DNA of 64,000 nt from Pedobacter sp. PLR (GTDB taxonomy: Bacteria; Bacteroidota; Bacteroidia; Sphingobacteriales; Sphingobacteriaceae). The DNA lies in assembly GCF_026239675.1 (NCBI RefSeq), contig NZ_JAPIVQ010000009.1, positions 186,001 through 250,000 of the forward strand. The letters are read 5' to 3'. The notes below the pieces were generated by a model. That model had not been told where the DNA came from. It did no database searches and saw only the letters and a list, made by a program, of their open reading frames with translations. Below, piece by piece: positions 55,890-62,940 of this stretch. The translations under genes and the position numbers were made by a program. How positions within the stretch are numbered: position 1 is the first letter of the stretch; each line of letters starts with the position of its first letter.

Positions 55890-56840
55890 TTATTTAAAAA
55901 GAATCTTATATCGCTGATCCATTAACCCGATATACTTTTCTTTGAACTCATCAGATAAAAATGACCGGTCTACCCATCCTTCCGCCACATCCCTAAAACC
56001 ATTAAATCTTTCGAATACTTTGCCAATCTGTTTGCCATTAAGCCCCAGGTTTTTACCCAAACGATCAAAATGCTCTGCACTAAGTTTTCTCTTTTTACCT
56101 TCTAAGGTTAGAGCTAACTCTTCTTTATCTGCCGGGTTTACAATAGCCACGTTCAGCAGATCATAGGCAGGTGAAAATATCCACTTCTCTCCATTTAAGA
56201 TCATGGAAAAGTTTTTTAAATGCATATCACTATTACCCGTAAGAAAGCTAAAAATGGTAAGCTCAAGAAAATAAAGCTTATCAAAAATAGCACGGCTGGA
56301 ATACTGGCCGACCGCACTTCCCACCTTTTCCATGGAGCTTTTGTACTTATCAAATGCTTCCAAAATCTGGAACATATCTATCATATGTATTTTTTTTCCT
56401 TCATCGGTCCTATCGAAACGTTTTGTGATGTAAGATAGTTCTCCGGATTTAAGGCGAATGAGACTTGACTTTGCCGTTTTCATGCCAAATGATTCTGCCA
56501 TTCTCATGGTCAAGTGCTCATTGGCCGGCATTTCCTGATAGATTGCTGATGGCGGTTTGAATATATAATTTCCTCCAAGGGCTCCAACTACAGTCAATCG
56601 CCCAGCTTTGTCACCCCCCATAGTTGCATTCACCATCGTCAGCGAAAGTTTAGGCTGCACACCTGGAACTGCAACACTACGTTCGATGACATTTTTAGCT
56701 AGCTCATCCATCTGTTCCAATGAATAGGAAAATTCAGGCTGCTCCCTGGTACCGAAAATTTCCAGACTGCACTGCCCATGAAAATCCCCTTGAATTGCAG
56801 CTCCAAGCTCGTTATAACAATATAAACACTTCCTACTCAT
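55890..56840 (-). CDS. hipA: HipA/HipT-like serine-threonine kinase toxin
   Basis: 316 residues of the HipA kinase core. An N-terminal zinc-ribbon-like piece (C5-x-x-C8 ... H21-x-x-C24) precedes the Gly-rich loop segment S55-V-A-V-P-G-V-Q-P-K-L-S, the catalytic N-S-D-M-H-L-K-N-F-S loop and the metal-binding S-P-A-Y-D-L-L. The N-terminal subdomain of classical HipA is encoded separately by the gene immediately upstream. This is the arrangement of HipBST systems and of many Bacteroidota HipA proteins. HipA family toxins phosphorylate aminoacyl-tRNA synthetases and slow growth. The target here is unknown. Confidence 0.9.
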   Translation of the reverse strand: MSRKCLYCYNELGAAIQGDFHGQCSLEIFGTREQPEFSYSLEQMDELAKNVIERSVAVPGVQPKLSLTMVNATMGGDKAGRLTVVGALGGNYIFKPPSAIYQEMPANEHLTMRMAESFGMKTAKSSLIRLKSGELSYITKRFDRTDEGKKIHMIDMFQILEAFDKYKSSMEKVGSAVGQYSSRAIFDKLYFLELTIFSFLTGNSDMHLKNFSMILNGEKWIFSPAYDLLNVAIVNPADKEELALTLEGKKRKLSAEHFDRLGKNLGLNGKQIGKVFERFNGFRDVAEGWVDRSFLSDEFKEKYIGLMDQRYKILFK

Positions 56841-56841
56841 T

Positions 56842-57165
56842 TCAATCTTTTATTGGTTTTACGCTTACTGCACCAATACAGTTCTGACAACATGCCAAAA
56901 GCAGTCCCATACGGTCATTTTGGTTGATCTTCCAGTTTTTGGAGGCAATGTCCAAAAGCCAGCCTTCGGGTATCAGGCCTTCAAAAAATGGGAACAGCCG
57001 TTTTTCTCTGTAGATTTCCTCAGTAACAGGCATTGAAAAAGTGATAAACTGGTCAGGATATTCTTTAACATATTCACTGTCATATTGGAATGTGTATATT
57101 CCGTCATCTGTTTCAATGAGTATCCCAGCTAACACATCCTGATAAAATATCTCTGCACTTCTCAT
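56842..57165 (-). CDS. HipS-like protein (detached HipA N-terminal subdomain)
   Basis: 107 residues corresponding to the HipA N-terminal subdomain 1: Y-Q-D-V-L-A-G-I-L-I-E, F-I-T-F-S-M-P-V, L-F-P-F-F-E-G-L-I-P-E-G-W-L-L, then N-D-R-M-G-L-L-L. In E. coli HipBST this small protein (HipS) is the antitoxin and HipB only augments it. Here it overlaps the hipB stop by 4 bp (ATGA) and ends 1 bp before the kinase start, so the three are translationally coupled. Confidence 0.85.
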   Translation of the reverse strand: MRSAEIFYQDVLAGILIETDDGIYTFQYDSEYVKEYPDQFITFSMPVTEEIYREKRLFPFFEGLIPEGWLLDIASKNWKINQNDRMGLLLACCQNCIGAVSVKPIKD

Positions 57166-57386
57166 GATCCCGAATCATTTCCTGACACTTCGCTACTATC
57201 CATTGGTACAAGTACTTGCCCGAACATAGCCAATACCTGATTCACACTGGAGAGGTTTAGGTTTTCCTTTCCCTGTTCGATTTTCCTGATCACTGTAAGT
57301 GCCACGCCTGCACGATCAGCAAATTCCTCCTGAGTCAATCCCTCCTCCTTTCGCTTGTCCTTAATGAACTCTGATAATCTTTTCAT
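57162..57386 (-). CDS. hipB: HipB-like XRE transcriptional repressor
   Basis: 74 residues from the ATG at 57386 (M-K-R-L-S-E-F-I-K-D-K-R). The helix-turn-helix is G-L-T-Q-E-E-F-A-D-R-A-G-V-A then V-I-R-K-I-E-Q-G-K. An upstream ATG at 57395 lies within the first operator and is less likely. The C-terminal tail (V-P-M-D-S-S-E-V-S-G-N-D-S-G-S) is probably flexible. It should bind the three palindromes directly upstream and repress its own operon. Confidence 0.9.
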   Translation of the reverse strand: MKRLSEFIKDKRKEEGLTQEEFADRAGVALTVIRKIEQGKENLNLSSVNQVLAMFGQVLVPMDSSEVSGNDSGS

Positions 57387-57404
57387 TATATGCATTTGCT
57401 CGTA
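57387..57404. promoter_or_regulatory. hip operator O1 (imperfect)
   Basis: TATATGCA-TT-TGCTCGTA: the left arm is identical to the other operators and the right arm is degenerate. It touches the hipB start codon, so a bound repressor would block both promoter escape and ribosome loading. Confidence 0.7.
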
Positions 57405-57411
57405 TTTTACT

Positions 57412-57419
57412 CAAATATA
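57412..57419 (-). promoter_or_regulatory. -7 promoter element of the hip operon
   Basis: On the minus strand this reads TATATTTG, an exact TAnnTTTG match to the Bacteroidota -7 consensus, 26 bp before the hipB start. It sits between operators O1 and O2, ideal for steric repression. Confidence 0.6.
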
Positions 57420-57425
57420 ATGTTT

Positions 57426-57443
57426 TATATGCAAATGCATATA
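57426..57443. promoter_or_regulatory. hip operator O2
   Basis: Perfect 8-bp arms: TATATGCA-AA-TGCATATA. It starts exactly 39 bp from O1 and covers the likely -33 region of the hip promoter. Confidence 0.8.
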
Positions 57444-57464
57444 ATTCCAACAAAAACAGTGATT

Positions 57465-57482
57465 TATATGCATTTGCATATA
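57465..57482. promoter_or_regulatory. hip operator O3
   Basis: Perfect 8-bp arms: TATATGCA-TT-TGCATATA. It starts exactly 39 bp from O2, upstream of the promoter. Confidence 0.8.
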
Positions 57483-57538
57483 ACAAATAACAATACAAAT
57501 ATCTCGAGATAGAGCAGCGTAAATAATCAAAGCACATC

Positions 57539-57709
57539 CATCCATACTTCTGTTTCAAGCCAGTATCTATCTTTTCGAACTTATTAAAATAGGTTAAGTA
57601 CTAATAGTCTAATAAACGTTCCGCTGAACTTACATACTTGTAGCCTGATCTGGATTAACCATTGAATAAGCACCCAACTAAACCCTAAGCCCGAAAAAAA
57701 GTATGGATG
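57539..57709. repeat. 171-bp segment with short terminal inverted repeats
   Basis: CATCCATACTT at the left end and its exact inverse AAGTATGGATG at the right end bound a non-coding segment; the match extends imperfectly inwards (TTTC/GAAA region). ATC flanks both ends and could be a 3-bp target duplication. It might be a small non-autonomous element inserted between the hip operator copies, or a chance pair of repeats. Confidence 0.3.
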
Positions 57710-57716
57710 ATCAAGA

Positions 57717-57784
57717 CCTTTTCATTATATGCATTTGCTCGTATTTTAATCAAAAACAACGTTTTATATGCAAATGCATATAAG
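57717..57784. repeat. Decayed duplicate of the hip control region
   Basis: This stretch repeats 57379-57445 with few differences. It carries O1-like (57726-57743) and O2-like (57765-57782) palindromes again 39 bp apart, and a vestigial start ATG-AAA-AGG-TCT-TGA (minus strand from 57725) that matches only the first codons of hipB before a stop. The intervening promoter element has changed (CAAATATA to CAAAAACA), so the -7 box is lost while both operators survive. The exact offset between copies is 339 bp. Confidence 0.8.
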
Positions 57785-57884
57785 AATTAACAAAGCCAAA
57801 TAGAGCGGATCAACCTATGTTGATATCATAATTATGATACAATACTATGAATCAGGTTATTTTAATAATGATTTAAAGCGAACT

Positions 57885-57892
57885 AACTTTGC
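57885..57892 (+). promoter_or_regulatory. -7 promoter element of the cyclase gene
   Basis: TAACTTTG matches TAnnTTTG, 70 bp before the cyclase ATG. A TTTT tract 20 bp upstream (57861-57864) may act as the -33 element. Confidence 0.5.
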
Positions 57893-57961
57893 CCTGTACA
57901 ATTCAAAAGCGATCAGGCTATATCAAATCATTGATGATCTGATCGCAATAAAAACATCAAA

Positions 57962-58969
57962 ATGGAATACACAAAATCAGGCTTAACCCTTAAAGCCATA
58001 AAGACCAAAAACTTCTTAAAAACAGCTGGACTGGCGGGATTACTATTAGCAAGTGGAAGCCCCTCGTATGCACAAAGCCAAAACCCAGGTACCCATGCCG
58101 ACTGGTATCCATCCACCTACGGCGCAAATGACGAAATCGGTGCAGCCAATTTACTGAGTCCGGAAATGGTGCTACAAGCCGTTAAATTAGTGAAAACGGG
58201 TAAGACCTACCCTCTTGCGGTTCCTGTAGACAAAAACCTACCAGCCTTCCGTCACCGTAGTTTCAACCTGTATAACATTCAGCCGGGAGAACAAGCCGGT
58301 AAAACCATGGGACCAAATAAGTTCAGCTTCAATGACGAACTTGTAAACGGCTGGACAGGTGTAGGAACTCAGCTTAATGGTATCGGACATATCGGTATCG
58401 ACAATGTCTATTACAACGGCAACAAGGCTGTCGACTTTGTAACTGTTGAGGGCGTAACAAGGCTTGGCATAGAAAAGGTACCCCCAATTGTTACCCGTGG
58501 TTTGGTTTTAGACATGACCACCCATTATGGAAAGGCCATCGTGCCAGGTGGCACTGAATTTACCGTTGCAGATATCCAGACTGTACTTAAAAAACAAGGC
58601 ATAACCATTCGGAAAGGTGACGTGGTGCTGTTTAATACGGGCCGGCTGGAACTAATTGGAAAGGATAACAAGCAATTCCTTGAAACAGAACCAGGCATCG
58701 GCATGGAAGCCGCTCAATGGCTGGCCAATCAGGGTATTGTAGCATTTGGAGGCGACACCTGGGCTTCAGAGGTTTATCCAAACCCGAAAAGCGATGAGGA
58801 ATTCCCAATTAACCAATACATGCTCGCAAAACGCGGAATATATAATCTGGAATTGATCGACAGTCGGGCGCTAGTGCAGGACAAGGCCTGGGAATTCCTA
58901 TTCGTATTAGGTCAGCCACTATACAAAGGCTCTACACAGGTCAACATAAACCCGGTAGCCATCCGTTAA
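57962..58969 (+). CDS. Exported cyclase-family protein (kynurenine-formamidase-like fold)
   Basis: 335 residues with a signal (about 12-38, ending S-P-S-Y-A-Q) that is longer than usual. The cyclase domain starts N-D-E-I-G-A-A-N-L-L-S-P and carries G-V-G-T-Q-L-N-G-I-G-H-I-G, where canonical members have T-H-x-D-x-P-x-H; this is the G-T-Q-x-D/N-G-x-x-H variant. V-V-L-F-N-T-G-R and G-G-D-T-W-A-S-E-V complete the fold. Family members are metal-dependent amidohydrolases or isatin hydrolases. Substrate unknown. Followed after 41 bp by the PPC-domain gene. Confidence 0.85.
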   Translation: MEYTKSGLTLKAIKTKNFLKTAGLAGLLLASGSPSYAQSQNPGTHADWYPSTYGANDEIGAANLLSPEMVLQAVKLVKTGKTYPLAVPVDKNLPAFRHRSFNLYNIQPGEQAGKTMGPNKFSFNDELVNGWTGVGTQLNGIGHIGIDNVYYNGNKAVDFVTVEGVTRLGIEKVPPIVTRGLVLDMTTHYGKAIVPGGTEFTVADIQTVLKKQGITIRKGDVVLFNTGRLELIGKDNKQFLETEPGIGMEAAQWLANQGIVAFGGDTWASEVYPNPKSDEEFPINQYMLAKRGIYNLELIDSRALVQDKAWEFLFVLGQPLYKGSTQVNINPVAIR

Positions 58970-59010
58970 TCTTAAAAACACTCCGCTCATTTTTTAATCA
59001 TGTAATTATT

Positions 59011-59520
59011 ATGAAGAAGATCTTATTTGTATTTATCGCCATTCTCCTATTGACTAAATCCTATGCGCAGGAAAAAAAGTCTGCCATTAACCGCTATGTT
59101 AAAACGCCTACCGGGTACCTGATGGTCCTTAGGGAAGGTGATTCCATTTTTGAAGCGATGGAACAACTGGCAGAAAAAGAGCAAATTCCATCGGCAAATT
59201 TCTATGGAATGGGTTTCGCAGGCAGCGTTACTTTTGGCTTTTACGATTACAATAAGAAACAGTTTAACCCAAAGGAATTCAAACGGGTAGAGATGGGCAG
59301 TCTTACCGGATCCATAGGCTGGACAGCAGGCAAACCATCGCTTCATATCCATGGAGTAGCCACAGATCAGGAATTTAAAGCTTACGGAGGCCATGTGTTA
59401 GCGATGGTTGTAGGAACCGGTTCTATGGAAATAACGGTTACCGTACACAGTCAAAAGCTGGAAAGAAAGATCGAACAACCCTTGAATGCTAATGTGCTGC
59501 AATTAGATCCCGAAGAATAA
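59011..59520 (+). CDS. Exported PPC-domain (DUF296) protein
   Basis: 169 residues with a signal peptide (about 1-19, K-S-Y-A-Q). The PPC/DUF296 fold is seen in G-Y-L-M-V-L-R-E-G-D-S-I-F-E-A-M, S-A-N-F-Y-G-M-G-F-A-G-S-V-T-F-G-F and H-I-H-G-V-A-T-D. In bacteria the fold is a trimeric cytosolic protein, and in plants it is linked to AT-hook DNA-binding proteins, so export is unusual. The H-x-H motif could bind metal. It is 41 bp downstream of the cyclase gene and probably co-transcribed. Confidence 0.85.
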   Translation: MKKILFVFIAILLLTKSYAQEKKSAINRYVKTPTGYLMVLREGDSIFEAMEQLAEKEQIPSANFYGMGFAGSVTFGFYDYNKKQFNPKEFKRVEMGSLTGSIGWTAGKPSLHIHGVATDQEFKAYGGHVLAMVVGTGSMEITVTVHSQKLERKIEQPLNANVLQLDPEE

Positions 59521-59540
59521 GAAAACTAAAACCACAAGTC

Positions 59541-59579
59541 AAAGCCTCCTGCGAAACCCGTTTCAAAGGAGGCTTTTTA
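59541..59579 (+). terminator. Intrinsic terminator after the cyclase-PPC pair
   Basis: AAAGCCTCCT and AGGAGGCTTT pair with an inner GAAAC/GTTTC helix, followed by a T-tract, 20 bp past the PPC gene stop. Confidence 0.9.
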
Positions 59580-59684
59580 TATTACCCTACGCGGTTTCAG
59601 TCCCGTTCTCATCAGCTCTTAATACAGTTCTTATCCCGCCCTAATCTCTTTCTTTTTTCTTTGTAATAAATAAAAGAGGTAAAC

Positions 59685-61847
59685 ATGACGAGACACAGGA
59701 AGCGTATTATCCTGGCGGTGGTATTAAGCATTTCATTTTCAGCTAATGCACAACAAACCCAGCCAGACAGTTTAAAAAATCTGAGCTTAGACGAGATCTC
59801 GATCTTCTCCAAGTATTTTAAAAGGTACAAGTCTTCTCAATTGTCTGAAATGTTGCGATTACCAACACCTTTATTAAAATTACCACAGAATATTCAGATT
59901 CTAAGTTCAGAGATACTTAAAGATCAGGGCGTTTACAATCTAAATGAAAGTGTGACCCGCAATGTTAGTGGAACACTCCGGGAAGAACTTCATAATGGAA
60001 TATCTCCGGATATTTATTCCCGTGGCGGATATATTAGCCCTCAGCGAAACGGTGTAGATATGCGCCCATTGGGTAAAGGACCGTTGGCCGACGATGTCTC
60101 TATCATTGAAAGTGTGGAGTTTCTAAAGGGCCCGAGTAATTTTATGCATGCGATGAGCGACCCTTCCGGTTCTTATAATATAGTCACAAAGAAGCCTACT
60201 GGCAGAACCAGACAAAGTGCAGATATACTATTGGGCAGTTTTAATATGCTTCGTGCTGCTGTGGATCTGGATGGTAAATTAGACAAGAGTAATAAGCTCC
60301 AGTATCGTTTCAATGTAATGGGAATGGGTGCTAAAGGATTCCTAAAGCACGATCGCAGCAGTAAATTCCTCTTTGCTCCTTCCTTAAAGTACAAGTTCAA
60401 CGACAATACCTCCATAACCGGGGAATACATTTTTCAACACCTGAATTACAAGATGTTAAGTGAGGCGCAAACCTCTCCATACGGCTATGGTACGCTTCCG
60501 CGAGATTTTACGATGACAGACCCTGCCACCAGACCCTTCATCGGAAAAGATCATAATGCATTTCTTACCTTCCAGCACAAATTCAGGAAGGACTGGCAGG
60601 TAACCGCTAAGGTTTCTTATGTGAATAGCGCCTATGATGGCACCTTATTTTGGGTAAATGGAGTCAACCCTACGGATAAGGATATTTTGGATCGGAATCT
60701 GATTTACGATTCCAACAAATACACCGTTTTTTCTACACAGGCCTACCTGAATGGCACATTCAAAACCGGAAGTATCGGTCACCATTTTATTGCAGGGGTT
60801 GATGTAAACAGAAAATCATCGAGAAGCTGGGATACCTGGGGAACTGCAACCACCATTTATCCACTAAGTATCTCTAATCCGGTCTATTCCGAAGTGATCC
60901 TAAACAACGGGATTGGTGGGGATTTTGGATCAGAAAACAATACATTTTCTACTGCCAACAAAATCCATAGAACACTCAATTATACCTCTTTATATGCCAT
61001 GGATGAATTGGCCTTGTTAGACGAAAAATTAAGAGTCTCGCTTGGTTTACGTTTAACAGCATCTGATGGAATGACCAATGACTATGGCCAACAGAGTCAA
61101 TCCAAAGATTGGGCATTAACGCCTCGTCTCGGTATAAACTACTCCCTGAATAACAGCTCAGCTTTATATTTCTTGTATGACCAGACTTTTCTTCCCCAGG
61201 CCGGCATCTCCGTAGAAGGAAAAACGCTTAAGCCTTTAAAAGGGACTAGCTATGAAGTAGGAATGAAGAAAGATTGGGCAAATGGTGGCTGGAATACCAC
61301 ATTATCCCTGTATAATATCTATAGGAACAGATTGATCACAGCAGATCCAACCTCAAATTTATTGTATCAAACCGGTGAAAGCCAGTCCAAAGGTATAGAG
61401 TTCGATTTAAAAGGCCGGATTGCAAAGGGCACGAATGTAATTTTCAATTATGCTTATACAGATTCGAAAATTGTCAAAGATGATTTAAATCCGGCAAATA
61501 TTGGTATGGCGACACCTAACCGGGTGAAACACATTCAAAATACCTGGATCAACTATTTGCTACCCTTAGAAAAACTAGAGGGATTCACCGTATCACTTGG
61601 ATACCAGCTATTAATGGGAAGAACGGAACGTATACCAACTACTACCCCCGATAAGCTGAATGATATATTCAGACTAGACACTGGACTAGGCTGGAGTAAC
61701 GAAAAATACAACATCAATCTCCTGGTGAACAATGTCCTGAATTCAAAAATTTACTCGACGGCATGGAGAAATAAAACCGGTGACATGTACTATTGGGTAC
61801 AACAGGCTCCTGTAAATGCCAGACTATCTTTTAGTATTAATTTTTAA
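59685..61847 (+). CDS. TonB-dependent siderophore-type receptor
   Basis: 720 residues with a signal peptide (about 1-25, A-N-A-Q-Q). The plug domain reads L-L-K-L-P-Q-N-I-Q-I-L-S-S-E-I-L-K-D-Q-G and continues S-V-T-R-N-V-S-G; the 22-strand barrel ends N-A-R-L-S-F-S-I-N-F. This is the FecA/FhuA-type TonB siderophore receptor, without STN or carboxypeptidase-like domains, so signalling to a sigma factor is not expected. It starts an operon with the substrate-binding lipoprotein 7 bp downstream. The metal-chelate or cobamide substrate is not certain. Confidence 0.93.
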   Translation: MTRHRKRIILAVVLSISFSANAQQTQPDSLKNLSLDEISIFSKYFKRYKSSQLSEMLRLPTPLLKLPQNIQILSSEILKDQGVYNLNESVTRNVSGTLREELHNGISPDIYSRGGYISPQRNGVDMRPLGKGPLADDVSIIESVEFLKGPSNFMHAMSDPSGSYNIVTKKPTGRTRQSADILLGSFNMLRAAVDLDGKLDKSNKLQYRFNVMGMGAKGFLKHDRSSKFLFAPSLKYKFNDNTSITGEYIFQHLNYKMLSEAQTSPYGYGTLPRDFTMTDPATRPFIGKDHNAFLTFQHKFRKDWQVTAKVSYVNSAYDGTLFWVNGVNPTDKDILDRNLIYDSNKYTVFSTQAYLNGTFKTGSIGHHFIAGVDVNRKSSRSWDTWGTATTIYPLSISNPVYSEVILNNGIGGDFGSENNTFSTANKIHRTLNYTSLYAMDELALLDEKLRVSLGLRLTASDGMTNDYGQQSQSKDWALTPRLGINYSLNNSSALYFLYDQTFLPQAGISVEGKTLKPLKGTSYEVGMKKDWANGGWNTTLSLYNIYRNRLITADPTSNLLYQTGESQSKGIEFDLKGRIAKGTNVIFNYAYTDSKIVKDDLNPANIGMATPNRVKHIQNTWINYLLPLEKLEGFTVSLGYQLLMGRTERIPTTTPDKLNDIFRLDTGLGWSNEKYNINLLVNNVLNSKIYSTAWRNKTGDMYYWVQQAPVNARLSFSINF

Positions 61848-61854
61848 GTAACAA

Positions 61855-62874
61855 ATGACTATGAACAAAATTATCACCATATTATTCATCGCCGGAACGA
61901 TGATCCTCTTCGGTTGTACAAATAGTACAAAAGTAGATTCCGGGAAAAAGAAAGCCATCACTGTAAAGGATGCTTCGGGGCACATTATTGAACTCGACAA
62001 ACCTGTAGAAAGAATCGTAGTCTTATATGAGCCTGCACTGGATGCGCTTTACATGTTAAACGCAGAAGATAAGATCGTTGGCATTTTTAACAACATCTAT
62101 AACAGTGACGAATTATTTCCATTTTACTCCAAATTAGATGACAGGATACAGCAAAAAAAGCTGGCGGTTCCCGGAAACAATGGTGATGGCAGTATCGAGA
62201 GTATCATGATGCTTAATCCTGATATTGTTATTCTGCAAGCTGCTCAGGAAGACCTCGCGCAAGCATTGCGATCTGTTGGTGTAAAGGTTTATACGACCAA
62301 AGTAGAACAGTATCAGGAGGTATTTCAAACGATGCATGATCTGGCGATGTTGACAGGGACTTCCGAAAGAGCTAATGAGTTGGTTTCCTATGTTAAAGCG
62401 GAATTAGCAACGATGAAAAACAGAGCGGATTCCATACAGACTAAGAAAAAAGCGTATTTCTCCTGGGCTCATGGCCGGATATTTTCGACCGCAGGCCGGA
62501 ACAGCATGATGAACTTTTGTCTGGAGGCAGCCGGGGTAGAAAATGCCTGTACTTTTGAGTTAGATCAACCCAATATCAATCCCGAAACTTTGGTCGGCTG
62601 GAATCCGGATATGATCATTATGTGGAATGACAGTCCGAATGAATTCTACAAGAGAAAGGAATTGGGGGAAGTATCAGCCATTAAAAACAAGCAAATCTAT
62701 AACCTGCTGCCGATGTTTTTCTACAACCCACATACGTTAAAGTCGCTGAGCACTGCGGTCAGCATCCATAACTGGGCTTATCCAAAAGCGGATGTCGATG
62801 TGAAGAAGCAAGTGGAACTCATCATCTTAAAACTTTATGGAGAAAAAGGGAAAGCACTTATTCCCTCCATTTGA
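61855..62874 (+). CDS. ABC-transporter substrate-binding lipoprotein (FepB/BtuF-like)
   Basis: 339 residues with SPII lipobox I-L-F-G-C-T-N. The helical-backbone type III binding-protein fold is indicated by V-E-R-I-V-V-L-Y-E-P-A-L-D-A-L, S-I-E-S-I-M-M-L-N-P-D-I-V-I, a long middle helix and L-V-G-W-N-P-D-M-I-I-M-W. Members bind ferric siderophores, heme or cobalamin for import. No permease or ATPase is present in the window. Either M1 or M3 may be the start. It lies 7 bp after the TonB receptor stop. Confidence 0.92.
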   Translation: MTMNKIITILFIAGTMILFGCTNSTKVDSGKKKAITVKDASGHIIELDKPVERIVVLYEPALDALYMLNAEDKIVGIFNNIYNSDELFPFYSKLDDRIQQKKLAVPGNNGDGSIESIMMLNPDIVILQAAQEDLAQALRSVGVKVYTTKVEQYQEVFQTMHDLAMLTGTSERANELVSYVKAELATMKNRADSIQTKKKAYFSWAHGRIFSTAGRNSMMNFCLEAAGVENACTFELDQPNINPETLVGWNPDMIIMWNDSPNEFYKRKELGEVSAIKNKQIYNLLPMFFYNPHTLKSLSTAVSIHNWAYPKADVDVKKQVELIILKLYGEKGKALIPSI

Positions 62875-62886
62875 TAAATGAAACAT

Positions 62887-62922
62887 AAAAAAAGCCGCTT
62901 GATTTAATCATCAAGCGGCTTT
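62887..62922. terminator. Bidirectional hairpin terminator
   Basis: AAAGCCGCTTGAT and ATCAAGCGGCTTT pair in a 13-bp stem with a small loop and flanking A/T tracts, between the binding protein (ends 62874) and the convergent PepSY gene (ends 62941). Confidence 0.92.
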
Positions 62923-62940
62923 AAAATTGAATACCCTTTT

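Noticed and set aside
57361-57558. 65-residue ORF on the minus strand over the hip operators, with repeated aromatic/Ala-Tyr segments
   Set aside because: The repeats are just the translated operator palindromes; there is no start context and it overlaps hipB in another frame.
57387-57784. CRISPR-like repeats at regular spacing
   Set aside because: Only three plus two units, each an 18-bp palindrome, in a toxin-antitoxin promoter; no cas genes nearby.
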